Assembly: GCA_015056975.1 (NCBI GenBank)
Contig: SVFG01000003.1
Coordinates: 1 to 63,720, forward strand
Source of the DNA: Lachnospiraceae bacterium
GTDB taxonomy: Bacteria > Bacillota > Clostridia > Lachnospirales > Lachnospiraceae
Reading direction: 5' to 3'
Length of the DNA stretch: 63,720 nt
In this document: piece after piece, positions 14,748-23,524 of the stretch
Layout: every line of letters starts with the position of its first letter
How positions within the stretch are numbered: the first letter of the stretch is position 1
The notes under the pieces: model-generated
Seen by the model: the letters and a program-made list of their open reading frames with translations, nothing else
The model's database searches: none
Told to the model about the DNA's origin: nothing
Made by a program: the position numbers and the translations under genes

Positions 14748-15470
14748 ATGAATAATTATAATACCCTTCAGTTTGAAAAAGATTTAAAGGCAATGAATAT
14801 AAGTCTCTCCGAAAAGCAGATTGAGCAGTTTTTGATTTATTATGAAATGCTTGTGGAATGGAATGAAGTAATGAATCTAACTGCTATCACGGAATATGAA
14901 GAAGTGATGAAAAAACATTTCTTAGATAGTATTACATTGAATCAGGCTTTTGATGTCACTAAGGAATGCTCTGTTATTGATGTGGGATGCGGTGCCGGAT
15001 TTCCGGGACTTGCTTTAAAGATTGCTTATCCTAATTTAAAAATTACATTGTTGGATTCCTTGAATAAGAGAATCAATTTTTTGGATGCAGTAATTGAGAG
15101 ACTTGGACTTAAGGATATTGTTACGATACATGGAAGAGCAGAGGATTTTGCAAAGGCCGGTAAGCTTCGCGAAACCTTTGATGTAGCGGTTTCCAGAGCA
15201 GTTGCAAATTTATCTACTCTTTCAGAATATTGTCTGCCTTACGTAAAGGTTGGCGGTTACTTTATTCCGTATAAATCTGAGAAGGTTACGGAAGAGATAG
15301 AAGCAGCAGGAAAAGCTCTTTCTATATTGGGCGGTAGTCTTGAGAAAAAAATTGAGTTTACCTTACCTGATACGGATTACTATAGAAATTTATTACTGAT
15401 TAAAAAGAATAAAGCTACACCAAATAAATATCCAAGAAAAGCCGGACTTCCTTCTAAGGAACCAATCTAA
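14748..15470 (+). CDS. rsmG: 16S rRNA (guanine527-N7)-methyltransferase RsmG
   Basis: VIDVGCGAGFPGLALKIAYPNLKITLLDSLNKRINFL. Confidence 0.97.
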   Translation: MNNYNTLQFEKDLKAMNISLSEKQIEQFLIYYEMLVEWNEVMNLTAITEYEEVMKKHFLDSITLNQAFDVTKECSVIDVGCGAGFPGLALKIAYPNLKITLLDSLNKRINFLDAVIERLGLKDIVTIHGRAEDFAKAGKLRETFDVAVSRAVANLSTLSEYCLPYVKVGGYFIPYKSEKVTEEIEAAGKALSILGGSLEKKIEFTLPDTDYYRNLLLIKKNKATPNKYPRKAGLPSKEPI

Positions 15471-15590
15471 CTTTTTTGTTATTTTTTTGATTTCTGTTTT
15501 ACAAGTTTTTTATTTTCATGTATGATATAAATGACGGACTTTTGACATAGTATACTTAAATAGAACATATGTTCTGAAAGGGTCGGTAAT

Positions 15591-16253
15591 TTGGATAATC
15601 ATACGTTAGATAGTAATATTTCAGTTATTAGTTTACAGGAAGAGGATAGACAAAGAATAGCAAGAGATTTGCACGATACCTCTCTGCAGAACTTAACCCA
15701 TCTTGTACATAAGATAGAGCTTGCCGGGTTATATATTGATCAGGATCCGGTGAAAGCTAAATTGGAGCTTGCAGTAATCAGACAAAATATTAAATCTATT
15801 ATCGGTGAAATCAGAAATACTATTTTTGATCTCAGGCCAATGACTTTTGATGATTTGGGATTAAAGGCTGCTTTTGAAAGATTGATTTTGTTGTTTAATG
15901 AGAATCATTTGTATGAGATGGAAGTGGAGATTGAGGAAGTTTCATGTGATACCCGATTGGTATTACTGACAATCTATAGAGTCATTCAGGAATGCTTTAC
16001 AAATATTAAGAAGTATTCAAATGCCACAAAGGTAACCTTTCATTGCCATCAAAAGGAAAATATAGTTGTTATTGATGTTACTGATGATGGTAAAGGTTTT
16101 TCTGTGGAAGAGGTTGAAGCCAGAACTGACATGTATATGCATTTTGGTATTTCTGTCATGAAGGAGCGTGTTAAGTTACTGGGAGGAAAAATTCAGATTA
16201 CTTCTGAAATAGGTGTAGGTACCAAGGTGCATATAGAGGTTCCCATAAAATAA
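15591..16253 (+). CDS. DegS/NarX-type histidine kinase core lacking an N-terminal sensor
   Basis: HisKA_3 motif QRIARDLHDTSLQNLTHLVHKIEL plus HATPase (DDGKGFS, HFGISVMKERVKLLGG); probable TTG start. Confidence 0.88.
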   Translation: MDNHTLDSNISVISLQEEDRQRIARDLHDTSLQNLTHLVHKIELAGLYIDQDPVKAKLELAVIRQNIKSIIGEIRNTIFDLRPMTFDDLGLKAAFERLILLFNENHLYEMEVEIEEVSCDTRLVLLTIYRVIQECFTNIKKYSNATKVTFHCHQKENIVVIDVTDDGKGFSVEEVEARTDMYMHFGISVMKERVKLLGGKIQITSEIGVGTKVHIEVPIK

Positions 16254-16278
16254 TATTTGTTTACAAGAGGAGAAGAGT

Positions 16279-16923
16279 ATGAGTATAAAAGTAATGTTGG
16301 CAGATGACCATGTATTAATTCGTGAGGGGATTCGTCAGTTGTTGGAATTTGACGGTACAATCGAAGTGATAGATGAAGCAAATGACGGTGAAGAGTGTAT
16401 TGATAAGTTAAGCAATGTTAAGCCGGATGTTTTGTTGTTGGATATTAATATGCCTAAGAAAAATGGTATTGAGGTATTAGAAGAAATTAAAAAGAATAAT
16501 ATAAACGTTAAGGTTTTAATTCTTACAGTACATAACGAAGTGGAATATCTGTTGAAAGCAGTGGATATCGGAGTAGACGGATATATTTTAAAGGATACCG
16601 AATCAAATGAATTGAAAAAGGCTATCATCTCTATTGTGAATGGTGAAAGTTATATCCAGCCTAATTTGATTCCTGCACTTAACAGTAAATTAGTTTCACG
16701 TGATAAGGATAAAGATAAAATTGATGCTTTGACTAACCGTGAGATGGAAGTTCTTATCTGTGTTGCAAACGGTATGTTTAACAGAGAGATTGCTGATGAG
16801 TTAAGTATCAGTGAGAGAACTGTTAAAAATCATGTGACAAATATCTTTAAGAAGATTGATGTTGCGGATAGAACGCAGGCTGCGGTGTTTGCAATAAAAA
16901 ATGATATAATTAAGTTATTTTAA
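16279..16923 (+). CDS. NarL/LuxR-family response regulator
   Basis: Receiver (MLADDHVLIREGIRQLL, VLLLDINMPKKNGIEVL) and LuxR HTH (LTNREMEVLICVANGMFNREIADELSISERTVKNHVTNIFKKI). Confidence 0.95.
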   Translation: MSIKVMLADDHVLIREGIRQLLEFDGTIEVIDEANDGEECIDKLSNVKPDVLLLDINMPKKNGIEVLEEIKKNNINVKVLILTVHNEVEYLLKAVDIGVDGYILKDTESNELKKAIISIVNGESYIQPNLIPALNSKLVSRDKDKDKIDALTNREMEVLICVANGMFNREIADELSISERTVKNHVTNIFKKIDVADRTQAAVFAIKNDIIKLF

Positions 16924-16929
16924 GGGTAC

Positions 16930-17081
16930 GTCCCCGTATATATTTATATTTTCTGTTCAGATATGCTAAGCATTCCGGCAAGCCTCTAAAACATTAAAAA
17001 TGTCAGTAAAGACTGCCATTTTTAATAGAGTCTTTCCTTCATAGCATATAAATTGCAGAAAATATAAATATATACGGGGAC
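16930..17081. repeat. Long palindromic element with 26-bp perfect terminal inverted repeats
   Basis: GTCCCCGTATATATTTATATTTTCTG (16930-16955) and exact reverse complement (17056-17081); inner stems ATATGCTA/TAGCATAT and ATTAAAAATG/CATTTTTAAT. Confidence 0.85.
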
Positions 17082-17132
17082 TAACACTTTCGATAAAATA
17101 AATTATTATTTAATGCGAGGTGATTATAAAAA

Positions 17133-17540
17133 ATGGAATATGTATTGGTAGATAATCAGTTAAGGCCGGAGGATTTTATTAGGCTGAAGGTTGAGACGGG
17201 ATTTTGGGAGAGACCGGTTGAACAGGTGAAGGTTGCTTTAGATAACGGTTTGTTTAATGTGACTGCTGTATGTGATGGCAAAGTAGTTGGTATGGGTAGA
17301 TTGATTGGAGATGGTGCTATGTACTGGTATCTGCAAGAGATAATAGTGCTTCCGGAATATCAGGGTTATGGTATCGGAAAGAGTATTGTGAGTAGATTAT
17401 TGGAATATATAAAAGATAATTCTTTTGCCGGAACAAATGTAAGTATTGGATTAACTGCTGTTAAAGGAAAAGAAACTTTTTATGAAAAGTTTGGATTTAA
17501 CATTCATTCCCAAGGAATGTCAATGTATATGGATATTTAA
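17133..17540 (+). CDS. GNAT-family N-acetyltransferase
   Basis: Acetyltransferase core LQEIIVLPEYQGYGIGKSIVSRLLEYI. Confidence 0.9.
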   Translation: MEYVLVDNQLRPEDFIRLKVETGFWERPVEQVKVALDNGLFNVTAVCDGKVVGMGRLIGDGAMYWYLQEIIVLPEYQGYGIGKSIVSRLLEYIKDNSFAGTNVSIGLTAVKGKETFYEKFGFNIHSQGMSMYMDI

Positions 17541-17545
17541 GCGAA

Positions 17546-17561
17546 TGTTTCACGTGAAACA
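17546..17561. promoter_or_regulatory. parS: parS site 1
   Basis: Exact TGTTTCACGTGAAACA inside a 26-bp perfect palindrome GCGAATGTTTCACGTGAAACATTCGC (17541-17566). Confidence 0.97.
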
Positions 17562-17593
17562 TTCGCTATTTCTTTCTTTTGGACACAAGATAA

Positions 17594-17609
17594 TGTTTCA
17601 CGTGAAACA
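17594..17609. promoter_or_regulatory. parS: parS site 2
   Basis: Exact TGTTTCACGTGAAACA; half-site-like GCGTGAAACAT occurs twice downstream (17637-17671). Confidence 0.97.
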
Positions 17610-17705
17610 TTTCAACCCTAAATCTTGTGTATTTTAGCGTGAAACATTCTAAAAAACCAGCGTGAAACATCATATTTTATATAAAGTATATATTATAATA
17701 GAGTA

Positions 17706-17872
17706 GACTTAGGCAAACAGATTATATCTGCGATAAGCAGGTAATGTGAGCACGTCGGCACTTAGCGAGGTAAAGTCGCAATTTATTGCGACTTCGAGCT
17801 TAGTACCGTTACGTTGCGAACTTTAGTGAAAACGTGCCTGCGATTGCAGATATATTCTGTGATGACTAAGTC
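17706..17872 (+). repeat. Structured intergenic palindromic element, copy 2
   Basis: Imperfect ~36-bp terminal arms (GACTTAGGCAAACAGATTATATCTGC.../...GCAGATATATTCTGTGATGACTAAGTC); core shares GAGCACG, CTTAGCGAGGTAA, CGAGCTTAGTACCG, CGTGCCTGCG with copy 3. Confidence 0.85.
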
Positions 17873-17982
17873 GGAATATTTCAATATATTTTATTTCTAC
17901 TTTTTTCAACTTTCCAGTGGATATATACCACATTTAGTGTTATAATTGAAAGGCAAAACCTAAATAGGAAAGGCGAATGATT

Positions 17983-18750
17983 ATGGGAAGAATTATAGCA
18001 ATTGCAAATCAAAAAGGTGGCGTGGGTAAGACCACAACTTCTATAAATTTATCAGCTTCTTTGGCTGCAAAGAAAAAGAAAGTATTGTTGATTGATACTG
18101 ACCCGCAGGGTAATACAACCAGTGGTTTTGGCATTGATAAGAATGATTTAGATAATACCATATATGAATTGATACTCGGCGAGTGTACTATCAGAGATTG
18201 TATTATTAAGACGGTAGTTCCGAATGTGTCAGTGATTCCTTCCAATGTAAATCTGGCAGCAGCAGAGATTGAGTTGATCGGTGTGGACAAGAAGGAATAC
18301 ATATTAAAGAGTGAAGTGGATTATATCAAGGATGATTATGATTACATTATTATTGATTGTCCTCCTTCTCTGAATATGCTTACTATCAATGCCATGACAA
18401 CTGCAGACAGTGTGATTGTGCCGATTCAGTGCGAATATTACGCATTGGAGGGATTGAGCCAGTTGATTCATACTGTAAATCTGGTAAAGGAGAGATTAAA
18501 TCCTCAATTGGATATGGAGGGTGTGGTATTTACCATGTATGATTCCAGAACGAATCTTTCCATGCAGGTAGTGGAAAATGTAAAGAATAATTTGAATCAG
18601 CATATTTATGAGACATTGATTCCCAGAAACATCAGACTTGCAGAGGCACCCAGCTTTGGCATGCCTATCAATATGTATGATCCGAAGTCGGCAGGAGCAG
18701 AAGCTTATATGCAACTGGCGGATGAAGTGATAAAGGGGAAGAAAAAATGA
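17983..18750 (+). CDS. parA: Chromosome partitioning ATPase ParA/Soj
   Basis: MGRIIAIANQKGGVGKTTTSINLSASLA deviant Walker A; near parS. Confidence 0.97.
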   Translation: MGRIIAIANQKGGVGKTTTSINLSASLAAKKKKVLLIDTDPQGNTTSGFGIDKNDLDNTIYELILGECTIRDCIIKTVVPNVSVIPSNVNLAAAEIELIGVDKKEYILKSEVDYIKDDYDYIIIDCPPSLNMLTINAMTTADSVIVPIQCEYYALEGLSQLIHTVNLVKERLNPQLDMEGVVFTMYDSRTNLSMQVVENVKNNLNQHIYETLIPRNIRLAEAPSFGMPINMYDPKSAGAEAYMQLADEVIKGKKK

Positions 18751-19202
18751 TTTTTAGAGGTATAAAAGAAGACAACGGATGGATGGTAGTGGATTACAGT
18801 GCCACCTGGAAATATGGTTATGAATTTATATTGGATGCCTGCCAGGTTATCATTGATACAGATTTTCAGGAAAAGCTCCAAAGAGTGGCTATCACACACG
18901 GACCCGGAACAGAACCGGTAGAATGTCTTGAGAGTGTAAGGAAAAGTGAGTTTGATGTAAGAAAATGTAACATTGCTAACAAAGAGAGCAGTGCTCTTAT
19001 GGTTGCCGGCATTAGTAGAATCATGGAGTGTCCCGTACAGGTAATGTTCTTTAATCAGACCAATGCAGTGAAATTATTCTGCCCTGTCAAAAAGATATTT
19101 GAAGAACACGGTGATCATGTATTTGATAACTATATGAATAGCGTAGAGATTAAGGCATATTGCAGGGACGCTGTGAGACAGGGGAAGGATTACAAGGGAT
19201 AA
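18747..19202 (+). CDS. Uncharacterised protein, translationally coupled to parA
   Basis: 151-aa ORF overlapping the parA stop; no family recognised. Confidence 0.75.
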   Translation: MIFRGIKEDNGWMVVDYSATWKYGYEFILDACQVIIDTDFQEKLQRVAITHGPGTEPVECLESVRKSEFDVRKCNIANKESSALMVAGISRIMECPVQVMFFNQTNAVKLFCPVKKIFEEHGDHVFDNYMNSVEIKAYCRDAVRQGKDYKG

Positions 19203-19205
19203 TTA

Positions 19206-19859
19206 ATGACAAAGAAAGAGATTGTCAAAAGATATATATTATTTGTCATCAGTTTGTTTATTAGTGCTTTTGGTGTTGCTTTTGCTAAGCACGGGGAGCT
19301 GGGTGTTACACCTATATCCTCTGTACCAAATGTTTTATGTTATATATGTCCGGCATTAAGTATGGGAAACTGGTTGATTATCTGGAATTGTATTATGATA
19401 ATTGGTCAGATATTAATCCTAAGAAAACGGTTTCAGCTTATTCAACTGTTGCAGATACCTTTATCCTTTCTGTTCGGATATTTTACTGATTTTGGTTTAT
19501 GGTGTGTTTCCTTCATTCCAAATCAATTATACCCGGTGAAAATGACTTTGGTATTTTCAGGTGTAATAGTTCTTGCTTTTGGAATTGCTCTTTCCGTAAT
19601 TGCCAATGTTATCATGAATTCCGGTGAGGCATTTGTAAAAACTCTCGCCGATGCAGTACACAAAAACTTTGGTAATGTAAAAATCATATTCGATATCAGC
19701 TGTGTTGTTTTATCCATTATTTTGTCACTGATATTCTTTGATTTCAAAATAGTGGGTACCAGAGAGGGTACAATTATCACAGCGGTTTGTACCGGATTTG
19801 TAGTAAAGTTTTTCCAGAAGAGATTGCAAAATCCTGTCAGTAATATATTAAATAGATGA
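19206..19859 (+). CDS. YczE/YitT-like integral membrane protein
   Basis: Multi-TM protein with AFGVAFAKHGELGVTPISSVPNVL and FGYFTDFG motifs. Confidence 0.75.
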   Translation: MTKKEIVKRYILFVISLFISAFGVAFAKHGELGVTPISSVPNVLCYICPALSMGNWLIIWNCIMIIGQILILRKRFQLIQLLQIPLSFLFGYFTDFGLWCVSFIPNQLYPVKMTLVFSGVIVLAFGIALSVIANVIMNSGEAFVKTLADAVHKNFGNVKIIFDISCVVLSIILSLIFFDFKIVGTREGTIITAVCTGFVVKFFQKRLQNPVSNILNR

Positions 19860-19936
19860 TTATAATATTATGCCTGCTCAGGTTGTATCCGTAACCGCAG
19901 GCAAAGATAATGAATAATTTATAGGAGGATTCTTTC

Positions 19937-20266
19937 ATGAGCTTAACATTTTCAGAAATGCAGGAAATGTATAGAGAAACGGTAAAACGTTTTAATAAAA
20001 TCGAATTACAGGACTGGAAGGCAGAGGGTGCTATGATAGAGCTTTCCAAGCAGGTAGGTGAACTGGCAAAGCAGGTCATGATAAAAGAAAAGTACTATGC
20101 ATTAACTGACGAGGTACCTGATGTTGATGAACGTTTAGGAAATGAGATGGCAGATGTTATTGCTCAGGTTATGAGACTGGCAGATTATTATAAAATTGAT
20201 TTAGAGAAAGCTTTTGTAGAAGCCAGAGAAGATGAGAATCATTATTTAGTTTCCAGAGGAGTTTAA
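19937..20266 (+). CDS. MazG-like nucleotide pyrophosphohydrolase
   Basis: ELSKQVGELAKQV ... RLGNEMADVIAQVMRLADYYKIDLEKAF. Confidence 0.8.
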   Translation: MSLTFSEMQEMYRETVKRFNKIELQDWKAEGAMIELSKQVGELAKQVMIKEKYYALTDEVPDVDERLGNEMADVIAQVMRLADYYKIDLEKAFVEAREDENHYLVSRGV

Positions 20267-20282
20267 TCAGGGAAGGATACAT

Positions 20283-20456
20283 ATGCTTACAACTATTTAC
20301 TGTGTTATCGTATTAATCGTTGAATTAATTCTTTTACCCAAGAAAATTATTAAATATAAAAAGAGTAAAGCGGATTTAGACTCAATGGGGATATGGAGCG
20401 ATATTATAATTATTATCTGTATGGTTCTTCTGTTGATTGATGCGATATTCTTTTAA
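20283..20456 (+). CDS. Small two-TM membrane protein (57 aa)
   Basis: MLTTIYCVIVLIVELILLPKKIIKYKKSKADLDSMGIWSDIIIIICMVLLLIDAIFF; sits in a same-strand run with short intergenic gaps; below ORF-track cutoff. Confidence 0.6.
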   Translation: MLTTIYCVIVLIVELILLPKKIIKYKKSKADLDSMGIWSDIIIIICMVLLLIDAIFF

Positions 20457-20468
20457 GGAAAGTGATTT

Positions 20469-20951
20469 ATGAAAAAACCGGACAAAACAAATGTTATGCG
20501 AATCTTGGACCAAAAGAAGATTCCCTATACAAGTCATTATTATGGAGATTCAGAAGCCATCAGCGGAGTAGAGGTGGCGGCAGTGTTAAATCAGAATCCG
20601 GACCATGTGTTTAAGACATTGGTTACCGTTGGAACTTCCAAGAGTAATTATGTTTTTGTGGTTCCCGTGGAGAAGGAGCTGGATTTGAAAAAGGCGGCTG
20701 CGGCTGTTTCGGAAAAAAGCATTGCCATGATAAAGTCAAAGGATTTGCTTCCTCTGACGGGATATATACACGGAGGCTGTTCACCCATTGGGATGAAAAA
20801 GCAGTTTAAGACGGTAATTGACAGCTCAGCTGCTGAATTTGAAACCATTATTTTCAGTGGTGGAAAAATCGGATATCAGGTAGAGCTTCCCTTAGAGGAG
20901 CTTCGAAAGGTAATTAGCTTTGAGCTTGCAGATATTCAAAATATGTTGTAG
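20469..20951 (+). CDS. ybaK: Cys-tRNA(Pro)/Cys-tRNA(Cys) deacylase, YbaK type
   Basis: VFKTLVTVG ... VVPVEKELDLKKAA ... GYIHGGCSPIGMKKQF. Confidence 0.93.
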   Translation: MKKPDKTNVMRILDQKKIPYTSHYYGDSEAISGVEVAAVLNQNPDHVFKTLVTVGTSKSNYVFVVPVEKELDLKKAAAAVSEKSIAMIKSKDLLPLTGYIHGGCSPIGMKKQFKTVIDSSAAEFETIIFSGGKIGYQVELPLEELRKVISFELADIQNML

Positions 20952-20985
20952 AATTTTATCAATTACAGTAAAGAGAGGATAAGGT

Positions 20986-21882
20986 ATGGCGGCAAGAGGA
21001 TTAGGTAAGGGTTTGGATTCCCTGATTCCCAATGCAGTAGGGGGAACAAAGGCTAAAAAGGTAGAAGTAGAGGCACCGGTTGTAGAGCAGAGTAAGGGAC
21101 CGGAGACCATTGTGAAGATTACAAAGGTAGAGCCTAACAGGGAGCAGCCCCGTAAGTATTTTGACGAGGATGCTTTGCAGGAGCTGGCTGATTCCATAAA
21201 GCAGTTTGGTTTGCTGCAGCCCATATTGGTGCAGGACAGAAAAGATTATTATGAAATTATCGCCGGTGAGCGCAGATGGCGTGCAGCAAAGCTTGCCGGA
21301 CTTAAGGAAGTGCCTGTTATTATCCGCAATTATACGGAGCAGGAGATTGTGGAGATTTCCCTGATTGAGAACATTCAGAGAGAGGACTTAAATCCCATCG
21401 AAGAAGCGCAGGCATATAAGCGTCTTTTAACTGAGTTTAATTTAAAGCAGGATGAGGTTGCGGAGAGAGTTTCCAAGAGCCGTACTGCAGTGACCAATTC
21501 CATCCGTCTGCTGAAGCTTTCCGAGGAAGTACAGCAGATGGTAATTGATGATATGATTAGCACCGGACATGCAAGAGCGCTTCTTGCCATTGAGAATCAG
21601 GAGGAGCAGTATACGCTTGCTCAGAAGATTTTTGATGAGAAGCTGAGTGTGCGTGATGTGGAGAAGCTGGTAAAGAATCTGCACAAGCCTGCTAAACCCA
21701 AGAAGCTGGACGACAAGACACTCCAGACTATTTATCTGGACCTTGAAGAGAAGTTAAAACAGAAGCTGGGTACCAAGGTTGCCATTACCTCCAAGGGTGG
21801 CGGTGCAGGTAAGATTGAGATAGAATTTTACAATCATGAGGATTTGGACAGATTGCTTGACATGATTGGAAAACAGGAGTAA
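20986..21882 (+). CDS. parB: Chromosome partitioning protein ParB/Spo0J
   Basis: RGLGKGLDSLIP, IIAGERRWRAAKLAGL, ENIQREDLNPIEEA. Confidence 0.98.
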   Translation: MAARGLGKGLDSLIPNAVGGTKAKKVEVEAPVVEQSKGPETIVKITKVEPNREQPRKYFDEDALQELADSIKQFGLLQPILVQDRKDYYEIIAGERRWRAAKLAGLKEVPVIIRNYTEQEIVEISLIENIQREDLNPIEEAQAYKRLLTEFNLKQDEVAERVSKSRTAVTNSIRLLKLSEEVQQMVIDDMISTGHARALLAIENQEEQYTLAQKIFDEKLSVRDVEKLVKNLHKPAKPKKLDDKTLQTIYLDLEEKLKQKLGTKVAITSKGGGAGKIEIEFYNHEDLDRLLDMIGKQE

Positions 21883-21896
21883 TTTAAGGAGAATTA

Positions 21897-22426
21897 TGTT
21901 AACTACAAGTAATAGTAAGATATTAGAAAAAATAGGACTTGCCGGTTTTGATTTGGGATATGTGGTAATTGCGATGGCTGCAGTGATACTGATACTGCTG
22001 ATTGTAATTTGCATACTGATATCCCACTCTAAGAAAATCAATAACGTGATGGGCAGGCTGGAAAAATTTGTGACAGGTAAGAACGGTAAGAGTCTTGAAA
22101 AAGAGATTATGTCTTTGTTTGAAGACAATAAGTTCTTAAAGACCAGTACGGAAAAGAATAAAAAGGATATCCGTACCCTGTATAAGAACATGGAATCAGC
22201 TTATCAAAAGATGGGCTTGGTAAAGTACGACGCTTTTCATCAGATGGGTGGACAGTTAAGCTTTTGTCTGGCACTTTTGGATGAAAACAATAACGGTTTT
22301 ATTATTAATTCCGTGCACAGCACGGAGGGCTGCTATTCTTACACCAAAGAAATCCGTCTTGGGGAGAGCGAGATTTCTCTTGGAAAGGAAGAGGCAGAGG
22401 CATTGGCGATTGCCATTGGAGAATAA
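21897..22426 (+). CDS. DUF4446-family membrane protein
   Basis: One TM helix, then KYDAFHQMGGQLSFCLALLDENNNGFIINSVHS; position after parB. Confidence 0.85.
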
Positions 22427-22447
22427 CTAGTTTACGAGGGTAACAAG

Positions 22448-23497
22448 ATGGTAAGAAAAGGCATAGAAGAATTACAGGGTAACGAAGTTTTGGCAAGACC
22501 CCTGATGACATGGGATTACCAAATTATTCTGCCTGAGGGGGCAGTTATCCGTAAGGAATATATCGAGCGTATTTTAGAGCTTGGTATTTTGGAAGTATAC
22601 GTAAAGGAAGAGAAATCTAACGAGATTGCAATTTTAAAAACAGATATTAAGGAATCCGTTACCGAAAAGGTGAGGGTGATTCTGGAAAGACATACCTACC
22701 GTAAAAACAATGAAGAGCTGGAAGCATTGTGTGAAACGGCAGATGATATTATTTCCAATATTCTGGAGGAAGACAGAGTAATTGAAAAGGTTTTTGATAT
22801 CAAAGAGCGAAACACGGATATTTATGAGCATTCCATCAACATATGTTCCCTGTCTATTCTGACAGCTTTGAAAATGAAGCTGGATGACAGAGTAATTCAT
22901 GATATTGGTGTGGGATGTCTGTTACATGATATCGGACTGCGTTATACGGCAGAGGATTTTACAAATCTTGACTCTGAGCAGTTAAATCCTCAAGAGTTGG
23001 TGGAATACAAAAAGCACCCTGTTTACGGATATTCTTCTTTGATGAATCAGGACTGGATATCCAACCTGAGCAAGAATATTATTCTGTATCATCATGAAAG
23101 AATGGACGGTTCCGGCTTCCCTCTGCGCACCAGAGAGATTACAAGGGAGTGCAGAATTGTCAATGTCTGTGATGCATTCGATGAGATGATTTGCGGTATA
23201 GCATGCAGGCAGGTGAAGGTTTATGAAGCCATTGAGTATCTGAAGAATTTAAAAGGAATTCAGTTTGACCCGGAAATCGTCGATGTATTTTTAGGATTTA
23301 CGGCAGTATATCCCGCAGGTACCATGGTATTGACAAACGAAGGAGAAGTGGGAGTCGTTGTTGCTCAGAACAAGGATTTCCAGGACAGACCCATTATCCG
23401 CATTGTTAAGGATAAAAACGGTAATGATGTATCAGAGGAAATACTGAAGGATTTGGTTCAGATTCACCATATCTTTATTGATAAAGTATTAGAATAA
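22448..23497 (+). CDS. HD-GYP-type domain protein
   Basis: LLHDIGLRY, HPVYGYSSL, HHERMDGSGFPL. Confidence 0.88.
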   Translation: MVRKGIEELQGNEVLARPLMTWDYQIILPEGAVIRKEYIERILELGILEVYVKEEKSNEIAILKTDIKESVTEKVRVILERHTYRKNNEELEALCETADDIISNILEEDRVIEKVFDIKERNTDIYEHSINICSLSILTALKMKLDDRVIHDIGVGCLLHDIGLRYTAEDFTNLDSEQLNPQELVEYKKHPVYGYSSLMNQDWISNLSKNIILYHHERMDGSGFPLRTREITRECRIVNVCDAFDEMICGIACRQVKVYEAIEYLKNLKGIQFDPEIVDVFLGFTAVYPAGTMVLTNEGEVGVVVAQNKDFQDRPIIRIVKDKNGNDVSEEILKDLVQIHHIFIDKVLE

Positions 23498-23524
23498 TAT
23501 GTATGACACAATATATGTGGCAGA

